Below are positions 52,802-62,706 of a stretch of DNA of 64,000 nt, piece by piece; within the stretch, counting starts at the first letter, position 1; the number at the start of each line of letters is the position of its first letter. The position numbers and the translations under genes are program-made. Under the pieces are notes generated by a model. It was not told where the DNA came from, searched no databases, and saw only the letters and a program-made list of their open reading frames with translations. The stretch is from Amycolatopsis thermoflava N1165 (GTDB lineage Bacteria; Actinomycetota; Actinomycetes; Mycobacteriales; Pseudonocardiaceae), in contig NZ_KI421511.1 in assembly GCF_000473265.1 (NCBI RefSeq), forward strand, positions 3,695,560-3,759,559, given 5' to 3'.

Positions 52802-53218
52802 ATGGCTCACGCAATCAGCGAAACCACCGCGACGACGGTCGACGACTACGACGCGATCTGCCGGGTCGTCCAGCTGTGCCTGGACGGTGAGGCGACGGGC
52901 AACGCCGACAAGGTGCGGGAGGCCTTCCACGAGGACGCCCGCATGTTCGGCTCCTTGGGCGGCGAACGCTACGACGTTCCTATCTCGGAGCTGGCCGAGA
53001 TGGTCGCGAGCGCCCCGGCGGACACCGGGCACTACCGTTCGCGGATCCTCTCGGTGCAGCAGACCGGCGACGCGGCGTTCGTGACCGTGGCCGAGGAAGG
53101 CTACTGGGGAACGGTCTCCTTCCTGGACTACCTGTCGCTGGCACGCATCGGCGGGACCTGGAAGATCGTGAACAAGCTGTTCGCGCACACCGGCGGCGAG
53201 CCGCCCGACCTGGGCTAG
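52802..53218 (+). CDS. NTF2-like (putative lumazine-binding fold) protein
   Basis: A 138-residue protein with the cone-shaped NTF2 fold: DYDAICRVVQLCLDGEATGN, AFHEDARMFGSLGGERYD, then ISELAEMVASAPADT and SLARIGGTWKIVNKLFAHTG at the end. The family includes polyketide cyclase-like and stress-linked proteins. A hairpin GAGGCG...CGCCTC around a T-rich loop precedes it at 52746-52773, possibly the terminator of the zur operon. Confidence 0.8.
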   Translation: MAHAISETTATTVDDYDAICRVVQLCLDGEATGNADKVREAFHEDARMFGSLGGERYDVPISELAEMVASAPADTGHYRSRILSVQQTGDAAFVTVAEEGYWGTVSFLDYLSLARIGGTWKIVNKLFAHTGGEPPDLG

Positions 53219-53363
53219 AGGGGTAACCCCCTCGGCACAGCCGGTGCCGGCAGCTGGCGGACGCTGAACTGCTGACGCCGGCGGTGGCGCAGGTGCTGTT
53301 CGGGGGGTGCGCTCGGAAGCCTGGTGGTTCCGGTGTGCCCCGCCGTTTGGCCCCCTCACCCGG

Positions 53364-54086
53364 CTAGTACTCATAGGCGTCCTGGGGTGCCGGGATCGGC
53401 CGGAGCGCGGTGACCGTGACGTCGGGCGTGTACCCGTTGGCGGCGACGGCCGTGCCGGGGACCACCTGGCCGGTCACCTCCAGCCAGGTGTCGTCGGGAT
53501 AGCGGGCCGCCTGGGGGCCGGCCAGGCGGACCGTCATCGGCGCCGCGTCGGCCGCGCAGCAGCGGATCACCATTCGCGCCAGCAGCACGCCCTCTTTGCC
53601 GTGCACGACGAAACCGCTCAACCGGACCGTCCGGCCGTTGAGGGAGCCGCGGGAATCCCAGCCCGCCCGCGTCACGAACTCGGTGAGGGTCAGCGGCACC
53701 ACGTCGCCGGCTGGGAGCGGCGGGAAAGCGGCGGCGTCCTGGGCGACGGCCGAACGGGGCGCGCCCGCCGAGGTGCGGATGACCGAGTCGGAACCGAGCG
53801 CGGGCGGCGCGACGAGGAACACCGCCAGCACCGGGACGACCAGCAGCCACGCCGAACGCGCCGGGTGGTGGTGGTCGTGGCCCGCGGCGACCGTCCTGGC
53901 CTGGCGCGCGGCCAGCACGTCCCGCACGATCGCGACCGCACCGAGCAGCAGGATGACCGCTCCCCCGGCGACCACCCACGGCTGCTGGGCGGGTTTGACG
54001 TAGCGCAGGTAGTCGCCGTTGACGCCGATCTTCAACAGCGCCCCGCCGAGCAGCACCAGCAGGATGTTCTGCGTTTCGCGACGCAC
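53364..54086 (-). CDS. TIGR03943-family protein (permease-associated subunit)
   Basis: A 240-residue protein with two N-terminal and one central hydrophobic segments and an extracytoplasmic domain (RLSGFVVHGKEGVLLARMVI, RCCAADAAPMTVRLAG). A His-rich loop GHDHHHPARS follows the second helix and may bind metal. The family is usually encoded beside a YraQ/DUF318 permease, as here. Proximity to Zur suggests a zinc-related role, not shown by any visible Zur box. Confidence 0.85.
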   Translation of the reverse strand: MRRETQNILLVLLGGALLKIGVNGDYLRYVKPAQQPWVVAGGAVILLLGAVAIVRDVLAARQARTVAAGHDHHHPARSAWLLVVPVLAVFLVAPPALGSDSVIRTSAGAPRSAVAQDAAAFPPLPAGDVVPLTLTEFVTRAGWDSRGSLNGRTVRLSGFVVHGKEGVLLARMVIRCCAADAAPMTVRLAGPQAARYPDDTWLEVTGQVVPGTAVAANGYTPDVTVTALRPIPAPQDAYEY

Positions 54087-54098
54087 CGGGTTCCTCCC

Positions 54099-54458
54099 CT
54101 ACCGTGCCGGGACGACGGTCAGCCAGTCGGCCGCGGACACCACGAACGCGACGGCGCCGGCCAGCGCGAGCAACGCGGCGAGCGACCCGAACACGATCCC
54201 GGCGCGCGCCAGCCCGCCCGCGGCGTCGCGGCCCAGGACGCCGAACAGGACGGCCAGCACCGCCAGCACCAGGATCAGGACCCACAGCGCGCCGAGCACC
54301 AACGTGAGCACCACGACCAGCGGTGACGGCAGCGCGTCCCCGGCCCGCGGCCGGACGAACGCCCACGTGACCCACACCGACATGGCCATCACGATCCCGA
54401 CGGCGCCGAGCGCTGCCGACGCGACGGCGAGCCCGGTTCGCGGCTGTTGCTGGATCAT
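54099..54458 (-). CDS. Small four-helix membrane protein
   Basis: A 119-residue protein starting MIQQQPRTGLAVASAALGAV with about four hydrophobic helices and no known domain that I recognise (DUF4190-like in character). It overlaps the permease gene by ATGA and lies 12 bases before the TIGR03943 gene, so it is part of the same operon. Confidence 0.75.
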   Translation of the reverse strand: MIQQQPRTGLAVASAALGAVGIVMAMSVWVTWAFVRPRAGDALPSPLVVVLTLVLGALWVLILVLAVLAVLFGVLGRDAAGGLARAGIVFGSLAALLALAGAVAFVVSAADWLTVVPAR

Positions 54459-55465
54459 CTCGCACCTCCCAGGACGAGGACCCCGACGATCACCGCGCAG
54501 GCGGTCGCCACGAGGAACGTCACCGGGGCGAACCGTACCGCGAACGACCGCCCGAAGGTGCCCGCCTGCAGGGCGAACAGCTTCACGTCGATGGCCGGGC
54601 CGACCACCAGGAACACCAGCCGCGGCAGCAGCGGCAGGGCGGTGAGCGAGGCGGCCACGAACGCATCGGCCTCGCTGCACAGGGCGAGCACCACCGCGAG
54701 GACCGCCATCACGAGCACGCCCAGCACGATCTGGTTGCTCAGGACCTCGAACCACGCCGCGGGCACCAGGACGTTCATGGCGGCGGCGATGAGGGCGCCG
54801 AGCACCAGGAACCCCGCCGACTCGACCAGGTCGGCCCGGGCGGTCTCGGTGAAGGTGCGCCACCGGTTGCCGCCGTCGGGCAGGCGCTCGAGGGCACGCT
54901 GGACGATCCAGTCGAGCTTGCCCCACTTCGCCCAGAGCAGGCCCATCACGACGGCGGTCGCGAAGGAGGCGAGGAACCGGGCGAGCACCATCTCGGGCTG
55001 CCCGGGGAACGCGACCGCGGTGGCGACGAGCACGACGGGGTTCACGGCCGGGGCGGCGAGCAGGAAGGTGAGCGCGGCGGCAGGCGCCACCCCCTGCCCG
55101 ATGAGGCGGCGCGCCACCGGGACGGACGCGCACTCGCAGCCGGGCAGGGCGACCCCGGCGAGCCCCGCGACGCCCACGGCGCCCGCCTGGTTGCGCGGGG
55201 TGACCCGGCGCAGGACGCGGGCAGGCACGAACGCCGCGATGGCCCCGCTGATCAGCACGCCGAGCACGAGGAACGGCAGGGCCTGCACGCAGACCGCGAC
55301 GAACACCGTGGAGCCGGTCCGCAGGGCCGGCACGTCGAGCACGTCGCGCAGCCAGCCCTGCCCGAGCACGGCGACGACGAGGAGGGCGCAGAGCACCTCG
55401 ATGGAGGTGATCCGCCCGCGACGCCGCGTGCCGTCGGGCTCGGTCCGGTCCAGTACTTCGCTCAC
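54455..55465 (-). CDS. Permease of the YraQ/DUF318 family
   Basis: A 336-residue permease started at GTG (VSEVLDRTEPDGTRRRG). About eight helices. The family motif GVALPGCECASVPVARRLIG, then APAAALTFLLAAPAVNPVVL is present twice in related form (LALCSEADAFVAASLTALPL). The two Cys may bind a metal or redox group. The frame runs far upstream through the repeat region, but that part is compositionally non-coding. Substrate unknown; ArsP-like relatives move organoarsenic compounds. Confidence 0.88.
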   Translation of the reverse strand: MSEVLDRTEPDGTRRRGRITSIEVLCALLVVAVLGQGWLRDVLDVPALRTGSTVFVAVCVQALPFLVLGVLISGAIAAFVPARVLRRVTPRNQAGAVGVAGLAGVALPGCECASVPVARRLIGQGVAPAAALTFLLAAPAVNPVVLVATAVAFPGQPEMVLARFLASFATAVVMGLLWAKWGKLDWIVQRALERLPDGGNRWRTFTETARADLVESAGFLVLGALIAAAMNVLVPAAWFEVLSNQIVLGVLVMAVLAVVLALCSEADAFVAASLTALPLLPRLVFLVVGPAIDVKLFALQAGTFGRSFAVRFAPVTFLVATACAVIVGVLVLGGAR

Positions 55466-55639
55466 CGGGCCGATACTGCCAGGCACCGGCGACAGGATGC
55501 GCCGGTTGGGTCGACGAGTGGGCCGTCTCGTGCGCTGAGGCACACGAAGTGACCAGTCGTGGGGTGCGAGTGGTGGGTTGGTGAGGTGACGGTGGGGCGG
55601 AGGTGGGTGGTTGGTGAGTCGCGGGTGGTGGGCGGCGGG

Positions 55640-56110
55640 GCGGTCTGGGGTTGGGACATCAGGCCCGCGGGACGGCTGGGTGGCTGGAACGCCGGGCGGC
55701 AGGTTCGCAGGAGAGCCGGGAACGCCGGGCGATGGGAATGCCGAGCGGCGGGAAGGCCGGACCGTGGGACCGCCGGGTGGCGGGGCAGTCGGGGTTGGAA
55801 CGCGGATGGCGGGAACGAGGGCGGCAGGAACGCCGGGTAGCCGAAACGCCGGGCGGCCGAAACGCCGGCGATGGGAACGCCGGAGGTTTCGGCCGGAACG
55901 CCGGGCGACCCGAACGCCGGGTAGCCGAAACGCCAGGCGGCCGGAACGCCGGGCGGCAGGAAGGCCGGACCGTGGGAACGCCGGGTGGCGGGGCCGCCCG
56001 GGGTTGGAACGCGGGTGGCGGGAACGCAGGGTGGCGGAAGCGCGGTGGGGGTGTCGGGCGGTGGAGCGCCGCAGTCTGGAGCTGCGGGCTTGGAGCACCG
56101 CAGGGTGAAA
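55640..56110. repeat. Degenerate tandem repeat array A (core aacgccgggnggc)
   Basis: About 470 bases built from imperfect units with the core aacgccgggcggc or aacgccgggtggc separated by 2-15 bases (for example near 55690, 55840, 55870, 55910, 55945, 55980). Long frames are open on both strands, as expected for such DNA, but lack starts or domains. It fills most of the gap between the permease operon and the uppS operon. The stretch 55466-55640 before it shows nothing recognisable. Confidence 0.7.
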
Positions 56111-56144
56111 CCGGGACCTATGAAAGGGCTGGCCGGGCTGCGCT

Positions 56145-56315
56145 ACCGCGCACCGCCCAGCCAGGCAACCGCGCAGCCGCGCATTCGCCCAGCCAAGCAA
56201 CCGCCGAGCCAGGCCACCCAGCCACGCATTCGCCCAGCCAAGCAACCACCCAGCCGCGCACCGCCCAGCCAGACAACCACCCAACCGCCCAGCCGGGCAA
56301 CCAAGCGCGCAGCCA
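56145..56315. repeat. Tandem repeat array B (core cgcccagccaagcaacc)
   Basis: About 170 bases of units such as cgcccagccaggcaacc, cgcccagccaagcaacc and cacccagccgcgca, different in sequence and in strand bias from array A. It ends only 8 bases before the YbjN-like stop codon. Confidence 0.75.
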
Positions 56316-56322
56316 GCTGAGC

Positions 56323-56727
56323 CTAGGTCAGCTCGGCACGCAGCTGCGAAGCCGTCGAGACCACCAGCATCAGCAGGGTCCCCAGCGCGGAGATCTCCAG
56401 CCCCTGAGCAGGGAACGCGTACCGCAGCGTCAGGTCCAGCCCGCGCTCCGCGTGCTGCACCCCGAGCGTCCCGAACAGGCCCTGTCCGGCGCGCTCGGCC
56501 GCCTTCGCGGCGAAGGCCGGGTCGTCGGGCAGGTCCCAGCCCACCACGCAGGTCAAGCTGAGCACCGTGAGGCCCTCGGCGAGCTGCGTCGACTGGATCA
56601 CGCACGGCACACCGTTGTGGGAGAACGTCAACGCACCGTCGTCGTCGACGTGGACCTCCAGGTACGTCTCCAGCGCTTCCCTGGCCCGGCTGAGCAGCTC
56701 CGCGGTGTCCGCCGCCTCCGTGTTCAC
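56323..56727 (-). CDS. YbjN-domain protein
   Basis: A 134-residue protein from GTG ([20 protein letters not shown]). The YbjN/T3SS-chaperone-like fold is suggested by [20 protein letters not shown] and [19 protein letters not shown]. It overlaps the uppS stop by GTGA. Function unknown; sensing or chaperone roles are proposed for relatives. Confidence 0.78.
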   Translation of the reverse strand: MNTEAADTAELLSRAREALETYLEVHVDDDGALTFSHNGVPCVIQSTQLAEGLTVLSLTCVVGWDLPDDPAFAAKAAERAGQGLFGTLGVQHAERGLDLTLRYAFPAQGLEISALGTLLMLVVSTASQLRAELT

Positions 56728-57542
56728 GACGCCCCCTTCGCCGCGTCCACCGCGGCGCCGAACCGGCGGTCCCGGCGCGCGTACTCCTCGCACGCCGCCC
56801 ACAGCTGGCGCCGGTCGAAGTCCGGGAACAGCGTGTCCTGGAAGACGAACTCCGCGTAGGCCGACTGCCAGAGCATGAAGTTCGACGTCCGCAGCTCGCC
56901 GGAGGGCCGCAGGAACAGGTCCACGTCCGGCATCTCCGGCTGGTACATGTACTTCGCGAGCATCCGCTCGTCCACCTTGTCCGGGTTGATCTTGCCCTCG
57001 GCGGCCAGCCGCGCCACCTGGCGGGCCGCGTCGGCGATCTCCGCGCGGCCGCCGTAGTTCACGCACATCGTCATGTTCAGCAGCGTGTTGTGCTTGGTCT
57101 TCTCCTCGGCCGCCTGCAGCTCCTTGATGACGCTGCGCCACAGCCGCGGCGCGCGCCCGGCCCACCGGATCCGCACACCGATCGAACCCAGGTAGTCGAC
57201 CTGGCGGCGGATGGTGTCCCGGTTGAAACCCATCAGGAACCGCACCTCGTCCGGGCTGCGCTTCCAGTTCTCCGTCGAGAACGCGTACACCGACAGCCAC
57301 TTGACGCCCAGCTCGACCGCCCCGCTGGCGACGTCGATCATCACTGCCTCGCCGCGCTTGTGCCCCTCGATCCGCGGCAGGCCACGCTGGTTGGCCCAGC
57401 GGCCGTTGCCGTCCATGACCAGTGCGACGTGGTTCGGCACCAGCTCGGCGGGGATCGCCGGCGGCTTCGCACCGGACGGGTGCGGGTCCGGGGCCCGCAG
57501 TTCCACCGCAGCCGAACTCGCCGCACGTGCCTTGAGCCGCAC
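56724..57542 (-). CDS. uppS: Isoprenyl transferase (cis-prenyl diphosphate synthase)
   Basis: A 272-residue cis-prenyltransferase making the long polyprenyl diphosphate lipid carrier for cell-wall synthesis. [20 protein letters not shown] holds the catalytic Asp, [18 protein letters not shown] the second block, and [20 protein letters not shown] the third. The start at GTG 57542 has a good ribosome site (gggagg, 6 bases away). It lies 37 bases after recO. Confidence 0.96.
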   Translation of the reverse strand: MRLKARAASSAAVELRAPDPHPSGAKPPAIPAELVPNHVALVMDGNGRWANQRGLPRIEGHKRGEAVMIDVASGAVELGVKWLSVYAFSTENWKRSPDEVRFLMGFNRDTIRRQVDYLGSIGVRIRWAGRAPRLWRSVIKELQAAEEKTKHNTLLNMTMCVNYGGRAEIADAARQVARLAAEGKINPDKVDERMLAKYMYQPEMPDVDLFLRPSGELRTSNFMLWQSAYAEFVFQDTLFPDFDRRQLWAACEEYARRDRRFGAAVDAAKGAS

Positions 57543-57579
57543 CTGATCCTCCCACTGCCTCGGGTTGCGGCTTCCGACC

Positions 57580-58335
57580 CTACTTGCCCGGCTGGAGCTC
57601 CTTGGCACGCCTCTCGACGAGCGGCAACGACTTCAGCTGCCGTTCGAGGTGCCACTGCAGGTGAGCGGCCACGATGCCGCTGGCGTCCCGCCGGGTCCCG
57701 GCGACCGAGGCCTCCGCGACGTCCCAGTCCCCGTGCAGCAGCGACTCCAGCAGCACCAGCACCTCGGGCGCCGGGTGCACCGACCCCGGGACGCGGCAGT
57801 TGCCGCACAGCAGGCCACCCGCCTGCACGTTGAACGCGGTGTGCGGGCCGGGCAGGCCACAACGCGCGCACTCGGTGATCGCCGGCGCCCAGCCCGCGAA
57901 CGCCATCGCCCGCAACAGGAACGCGTCCAGCACCAGCGAGGCGTCCCGCTGGCCGTCGGCCAGCGCCCGCAACGCCCCCACGACCAGCAGGTACAGCCGC
58001 ATCGCCGGCTCGCCCTCCTCGACGGTGAGCCGGTCGGCGGTCTCGGCGATCGCGCTGGCCGCCGTGTAGCGCTGGTAGTCGCCCACCAGCGGCAGCGCGA
58101 ACGCGTCGACCGTCTGGACCTGCGTGATCACGTCCAGGGTGCGGCCGGTGTAGAACTGCACGTCGACGTGCCCGAACGGCTCCAGCCGCGCCCCGAACCG
58201 CGACGTCGTGCGGCGCACCCCCTTCGCGACGGCCCGGACCTTGCCGTACCGCCGCGTGAGGAAGGTGATGATGCGGTCCGCCTCACCCAGCTTGTGGACC
58301 CGCAGCACCACGCCGGTGTCGCGATAAAGACTCAC
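57580..58335 (-). CDS. recO: DNA repair protein RecO
   Basis: A 251-residue recombination mediator that loads RecA on SSB-coated [23 protein letters not shown] and [20 protein letters not shown] form the OB-fold. The zinc motif [20 protein letters not shown] then CGNC is complete. Full length. Confidence 0.96.
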   Translation of the reverse strand: MSLYRDTGVVLRVHKLGEADRIITFLTRRYGKVRAVAKGVRRTTSRFGARLEPFGHVDVQFYTGRTLDVITQVQTVDAFALPLVGDYQRYTAASAIAETADRLTVEEGEPAMRLYLLVVGALRALADGQRDASLVLDAFLLRAMAFAGWAPAITECARCGLPGPHTAFNVQAGGLLCGNCRVPGSVHPAPEVLVLLESLLHGDWDVAEASVAGTRRDASGIVAAHLQWHLERQLKSLPLVERRAKELQPGK

Positions 58336-58347
58336 GTCTCCATGGTC

Positions 58348-58761
58348 TCACGCGTACGCGGACAACCCGGTGAACGGCGCGAACGGCAGGTTCCGCCCTG
58401 CCCACCACACGAGCGCGGCACCGGCGACGGACAGCGTGAGCCACCGTCCCCGCGCGCCAGGCGGCCACCACCGGCGCGCCAGCCCGGCCTCCCACCGGAC
58501 CGCCGCGACCAGCGTGGCCACCGCCAGGGGGAGGAGCACCACCAGCGCGAACGCGTTGTACGACAGGGCCCCGGCCACATCGCCGCGCAACAACGCGCCC
58601 AGCGCCCGGCTGCCGCCGCAGAACGGGCAGTCCAGGCCGGTCAGCGCGTGGAACCAGCACGGGATCCGGAGCACGCCGGTGCCGAGCGCCACCCCGGCCG
58701 CGAGACCGGCGGCGGCCACGGCGGGCGTGACCCGCACGCTCCGCCACGACCGTTCGCCCAT
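58348..58761 (-). CDS. DUF2752 membrane protein
   Basis: A 137-residue protein with three to four hydrophobic helices. The family motif ALTGLDCPFCGGSRALGALL (C-P-x-C-G-G) is present. Start at MGERSWRSVRVTP was chosen over an upstream ATG that overlaps the RDD gene. Function unknown. Confidence 0.85.
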   Translation of the reverse strand: MGERSWRSVRVTPAVAAAGLAAGVALGTGVLRIPCWFHALTGLDCPFCGGSRALGALLRGDVAGALSYNAFALVVLLPLAVATLVAAVRWEAGLARRWWPPGARGRWLTLSVAGAALVWWAGRNLPFAPFTGLSAYA

Positions 58762-58765
58762 GACC

Positions 58766-59518
58766 TCAGTACAGCGCCTTCGTCGAGATGGCGTAAGTCT
58801 TCGCGGCCTTGTCGTGCCAGCCCTGGCGCGCCTGCTCATCGAAGAACGGCGACAGCACCACCAGCAGCTCGACCAGACCGCCGATGCACGGGATCAGGCC
58901 CGGCAGCACCATCGTGGCCAGCCGGGTGAAGGCCGGCCCGCCGCCGATCCCGGCGCCCGGCTGTCCCGCCGACTGCTCGGTGACGATCCGGATGCCCGCC
59001 ACGTTCTTGCCGACCGTCGCGCCACGCGTGGCGAGCATCACGCCCTCGTAGACCAGTACCGACAACGAGGTGAGCGGCAGGAACAGGAGGAAGATCCACC
59101 ACGTGCTGGGGTCACCGGCGAGCACGGCGAGCTGCAGGATCAGCACGAGGATCGTCAGCGGCACACCGATGATCAGCCCGTCCACGACCCGGGCGAGGAA
59201 CCGGCTGCCCATCGTCGCCAGCACCAGCGGCGGCGTGTGCCGGAACTGGATCCGCGACCCCGGCACGACGATGTGCGCCTGGCCCGGCATCGGCGGGATG
59301 CCGGCGTACTGGGGCTGGCCGTACGCGGGCTGCCCGTACTGGGGCTGGCCCGGATAACCCTGCGGCGGCCCGTACGCCGGGTAACCGGGCTGCGGCTGAC
59401 CGGGCTGGCCGTACGGCTGCTGGAACCCGCCGGACGGCTGGCCGTAGGGCTGCGGACCGGTCTGCGGGTACTGCCCGTAGGGCTGCTGCCCCGGCGGCTG
59501 ACCATAGGGATTGGTCAC
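58766..59518 (-). CDS. RDD-family membrane protein with Pro/Gly/Tyr/Gln-rich N-terminus
   Basis: A 250-residue protein. Residues 1-95 are low-complexity (repeats such as [20 protein letters not shown]), likely disordered and cytoplasmic. The RDD domain follows: [20 protein letters not shown] and [13 protein letters not shown] are its signatures, with four hydrophobic segments. It lies 4 bases before the DUF2752 gene. Confidence 0.88.
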   Translation of the reverse strand: MTNPYGQPPGQQPYGQYPQTGPQPYGQPSGGFQQPYGQPGQPQPGYPAYGPPQGYPGQPQYGQPAYGQPQYAGIPPMPGQAHIVVPGSRIQFRHTPPLVLATMGSRFLARVVDGLIIGVPLTILVLILQLAVLAGDPSTWWIFLLFLPLTSLSVLVYEGVMLATRGATVGKNVAGIRIVTEQSAGQPGAGIGGGPAFTRLATMVLPGLIPCIGGLVELLVVLSPFFDEQARQGWHDKAAKTYAISTKALY

Positions 59519-59591
59519 TGCGTCTCCCCCTCGGAGTGGATCACGTCGGGCGGCAGCGTACCCGGTGCTCCGGTGGGGGCCGCGGAACCGG

Positions 59592-60485
59592 TCAGAAACC
59601 CAGGCGGCGCAACTGCTTCGGGTCGCGCTGCCAGTCCTTGGCGACCTTCACGTGCAGGTTGAGGTAGACCTTGGTGCCCAGCAGCTTCTGGATCTGCTGC
59701 CGCGCCTGCGCCCCGACGGCCTTCATCCGCTCGCCCTGGTGGCCCAGGATGATGCCCTTCTGGCTGGGCCGCTCGACGTACACCGTGGCGTAGATGTCGA
59801 GCAGGTCGCGCTTGTCCTCGCGCGGCAGCATCTCCTCGACGGTCACCGCGATGGAGTGCGGCAGCTCGTCGCGCACGCCCTCCAGCGCCGCCTCGCGGAT
59901 CAGCTCCGCCACGAGCGTCTGCTCCGGCTCGTCGGTCAGGTCGCCGTCCGGGTAGAGCTGCGGGCCCTCGGGCAGCCGCGCGACCAGCAGGTCCTCCAGC
60001 TGCTTCACCTGGAAACCGTCCACCGCGGACACCGGGATCAGCTCTTCGAAGTCCAGCACGTCCTGCAGCGCCAGCAGCTGCTCGGCGATCTGCTCCGGCT
60101 TGGCCACGTCGGTCTTGGTGACGATCCCGATGACCGGGGTGCGCTTGGCGACCTTGCGCAGCTCGCTCGCGATGTAGCGGTCGCCGGGGCCGACCTTCTC
60201 GTCGGCGGGCACGCAGAACCCCACGACGTCCACTTCGGACCACGTCTCGCGCACGACGTCGTTGAGCCGCTGCCCAAGCAGGGTCCGCGGCTTGTGCACG
60301 CCGGGCGTGTCCACGATGACCAGCTGGGCGTCGTCGCGGTGGACGATGCCGCGGATGGCGTGCCGGGTGGTCTGCGGCTTGCTCGAGGTGATCGCGACCT
60401 TGGTGCCGACCAGCGCGTTGGTCAGGGTGGACTTGCCGGCGTTGGGACGGCCGACGAAGCAGGCGAAACCGGAGCGGTGGGTCAC
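59592..60485 (-). CDS. era: GTPase Era
   Basis: A 297-residue ribosome-assembly GTPase for the small subunit. G1 [15 protein letters not shown]3 DTPGVHKP, G4 TKTD, G5-like VSAVDG; the KH domain near the end has [20 protein letters not shown]. Ends [10 protein letters not shown] as usual. Its start overlaps the CDA-like gene stop by ATGA. Confidence 0.97.
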   Translation of the reverse strand: MTHRSGFACFVGRPNAGKSTLTNALVGTKVAITSSKPQTTRHAIRGIVHRDDAQLVIVDTPGVHKPRTLLGQRLNDVVRETWSEVDVVGFCVPADEKVGPGDRYIASELRKVAKRTPVIGIVTKTDVAKPEQIAEQLLALQDVLDFEELIPVSAVDGFQVKQLEDLLVARLPEGPQLYPDGDLTDEPEQTLVAELIREAALEGVRDELPHSIAVTVEEMLPREDKRDLLDIYATVYVERPSQKGIILGHQGERMKAVGAQARQQIQKLLGTKVYLNLHVKVAKDWQRDPKQLRRLGF

Positions 60486-60814
60486 AGGACTTCCTGCACG
60501 GTTCCGGACGGATCGGCCCGCAGGATCGTCGCCGTCTTCGCCAGGTCGCGCACGGCCTGCACGGACGCCTCGGCCACGAACGGCTCGGCCGTGACGACCG
60601 CGGCCGCCTCCAGTCCCTCCGCCCCGCTGGACACCGCAGCCGCGACCGCCGCCTGCAACGCGGTGATCTTGAACGAGGGCAGGTCGACCGTGGTGGCCGC
60701 GTAGGTGCGGCCGTCGGTGTCGCGCACCGCGGCGCCCTCGGCGGCGGAGTTCCGCGCCCGCGCGGATCGGGCGAGGATGACGATCTTCTCGTCCTCCGGG
60801 TCCAGCTCAGGCAT
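60482..60814 (-). CDS. Cytidine-deaminase-like protein without zinc ligands
   Basis: A 110-residue protein with a CDA-like fold pattern (IVILARSARARNSAAEGAAV, TVDLPSFKITALQAAVAAAV). The C-A-E motif position reads A-L-Q and there is no P-C-x-x-C, so catalysis is not expected. Its place between era and the CBS gene appears conserved in actinobacteria as I recall. Overlaps both neighbours. Confidence 0.75.
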   Translation of the reverse strand: MPELDPEDEKIVILARSARARNSAAEGAAVRDTDGRTYAATTVDLPSFKITALQAAVAAAVSSGAEGLEAAAVVTAEPFVAEASVQAVRDLAKTATILRADPSGTVQEVL

Positions 60815-62144
60815 GGTCCACACTCCTGTCGGCCTCGTCGTGGTCACCGTTACCGGTACGCACCCTACGTCCGGCCAGCTCGTCGCTCTCCGCCTGCACC
60901 ACCACGGTCGTGATCCGCATCCGGCCGCGGCGGTCCTTGCCGCCCTCGGCGTGCAGCCGCAGGCCGTCCACTTCGGCCTCGGCGCCGGGCAGCGGCACCC
61001 GCCCGAGCCGCTGCGCGAGCAGACCGCCGACGGTCTCCACGTCGTGGTCCTCCAGCTCCAGTCCGAACAGCTCGCCCAGGTCGCCGACGCCGAGCCGCGC
61101 GGACACCCGGACCGTGCGGTCGTCGAGGTGCTCGACCGGCGGCCGTTCCTCCAGGTCGGACTCGTCGGTGATCTCGCCGACGATCTCCTCCAGGATGTCC
61201 TCGATGGTCAGCAGGCCCGCGGTGCCGCCGTACTCGTCGACCGCGATCGCCAGGTGGTTGTGCGACACCTGCATCTCCCGCAGCAGGTCGTCCAGGCGCT
61301 TGGAGTCGGGCACGAAGCTCGCCGGGTACATCAGGTCCGACACCGGCTTGGCCTCGCCGCCTTCGAGCTGCGCCCGGACCAGGTCCTTGATGTTGACCAC
61401 GCCGACGATCTCGTCCACCGACTCGCCGATCACCGGCAGCCGGGTGTACCCGGTACGCAGCGACAACGCGAGCGCCTGCCGGACGCTCTTGGTCTGCTCG
61501 ATCCAGATGATCTCGGTGCGCGGCACCATCACCTCGCGCGCCACCGTGTCGCCGAGCTCGAACACCGAGTGGATCATCTGCCGCTCGCCCGGCTCCACCA
61601 CGCCGCGTTCCTCGGCCAGGTCGACCAGCTCGCGCAGCTCGATTTCCGTGGTGAACGGGCCTTCCCGGAACCCCTGGCCGGGGGTGATCGCGTTGCCGAT
61701 GATGATCAGCAGCCGGGACAGCGGTCCGAGGACCGACCCGAGCACCCGCACCGGCCAGGCGATGACGGTGCCCACGCGGTAGGGGTACTGGCGGCCGATG
61801 GTGCGCGGCCCGACGCCGATGAGGACGTAGCTGACCAGCACCATCACCAGCGCGGCCACCACCAGCGCCAGCGCTTCGGGCTTGATCCAGCGCAGGAACA
61901 CGACGGTGACCAGGACCGTCGCGGTCAGCTCGCAGCCGAGCCGAAGCAGCACCAGCAGGTTGATGTGCCTGCGCCGCTCGTCGATCACCATGGCCAGCTG
62001 GCGGGCGCCGGGGCGGCCCATCCGGACCAGCCCCTCGGCGCGGGCCTTGGACACGGTGCTCACCGCCGCGTCGGCGGCCGCCAGCACCGCGCCGAGCAGC
62101 ACCAGCGCCACGGCGATCACCAGGAGAGCGGCCGAACTCGCCAT
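60807..62144 (-). CDS. CNNM/hemolysin-type membrane protein with CBS pair and CorC_HlyC domain
   Basis: A 445-residue protein. Residues about 1-190 form a CNNM (DUF21) membrane domain, followed by paired CBS domains (VMVPRTEIIWIEQTKSVRQA, LPVIGESVDEIVGVVNIKDL, HNHLAIAVDEYGGTAGLLTI, EDILEEIVGEI) and a C-terminal CorC_HlyC transporter-associated domain. Thought to act in divalent-cation (Mg, Co) movement. It is 11 bases after ybeY. Confidence 0.92.
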   Translation of the reverse strand: MASSAALLVIAVALVLLGAVLAAADAAVSTVSKARAEGLVRMGRPGARQLAMVIDERRRHINLLVLLRLGCELTATVLVTVVFLRWIKPEALALVVAALVMVLVSYVLIGVGPRTIGRQYPYRVGTVIAWPVRVLGSVLGPLSRLLIIIGNAITPGQGFREGPFTTEIELRELVDLAEERGVVEPGERQMIHSVFELGDTVAREVMVPRTEIIWIEQTKSVRQALALSLRTGYTRLPVIGESVDEIVGVVNIKDLVRAQLEGGEAKPVSDLMYPASFVPDSKRLDDLLREMQVSHNHLAIAVDEYGGTAGLLTIEDILEEIVGEITDESDLEERPPVEHLDDRTVRVSARLGVGDLGELFGLELEDHDVETVGGLLAQRLGRVPLPGAEAEVDGLRLHAEGGKDRRGRMRITTVVVQAESDELAGRRVRTGNGDHDEADRSVDHA

Positions 62145-62155
62145 CTCCGGCCGCC

Positions 62156-62704
62156 TCAGCTTTCGGCGTCGGCGGGGCCGTCCAGGCCCGCGGCCCCCAG
62201 CAGCCGGTCGTCGGCCGTGCGCTGCGCGTCGCGGCGCCGCGCCTCGGCGACCGCGGCCTGGAAGTCGGCCAGGATCCGCTTCTGCAGCCCGAACATCTCG
62301 CGCTCCTCGGCGGGCTCGGCGTGGTCGTAGCCGAGCAGGTGCAGCACGCCGTGCACGGTCAGCAGGTGCAGCTCGTCGAGCAGCGAGTGGCCGGCGGTGC
62401 GGGCCTGGTCCCTGGCGAAGGCCGGGCACAGCACGATGTCGCCGAGCAGCGCGGGCGACGGGTCACCGGCGTCGGGGCGGCGGGCGGCGTCCAGCTCGTC
62501 CATGGGGAAGGCCATGACGTCGGTGGGACCGGGCAGGTCCATCCACCGTTCGTGCAGGTCGGACATGACGTCCAGGGTCACAAGCACCACCGACAGCTCG
62601 GCGAGCGGGCTGACCTCCATGCGGTCCAGCGCGAAGCGCGCGGCCGAGACGATCGACGTCTCGTCCACCGCGACGCCGGACTCGTTCGCGATCTCGATGG
62701 TCAT
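62156..62704 (-). CDS. ybeY: Endoribonuclease YbeY
   Basis: A 182-residue rRNA maturation RNase. The metal motif [19 protein letters not shown] (H-x3-H-x5-H) is complete, and DVMAFPMDE and LLGDIVLCP precede it. Start [10 protein letters not shown] chosen because an upstream ATG would run into phoH. Three bases separate it from phoH. Confidence 0.96.
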   Translation of the reverse strand: MTIEIANESGVAVDETSIVSAARFALDRMEVSPLAELSVVLVTLDVMSDLHERWMDLPGPTDVMAFPMDELDAARRPDAGDPSPALLGDIVLCPAFARDQARTAGHSLLDELHLLTVHGVLHLLGYDHAEPAEEREMFGLQKRILADFQAAVAEARRRDAQRTADDRLLGAAGLDGPADAES

Positions 62705-62706
62705 GC

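Noticed and set aside
54455-56605. A 716-codon open frame extending the permease gene far upstream
   Set aside because: Residues before the GTG at 55465 come from tandem-repeat DNA, are Arg/Pro/Gly-rich and have no domain; the permease family starts near 55465.
55651-56859. A 402-codon plus-strand open frame across the repeat arrays
   Set aside because: It is produced by repeat composition and runs into the antisense of the YbjN-like and uppS genes; no family motif or ribosome site.
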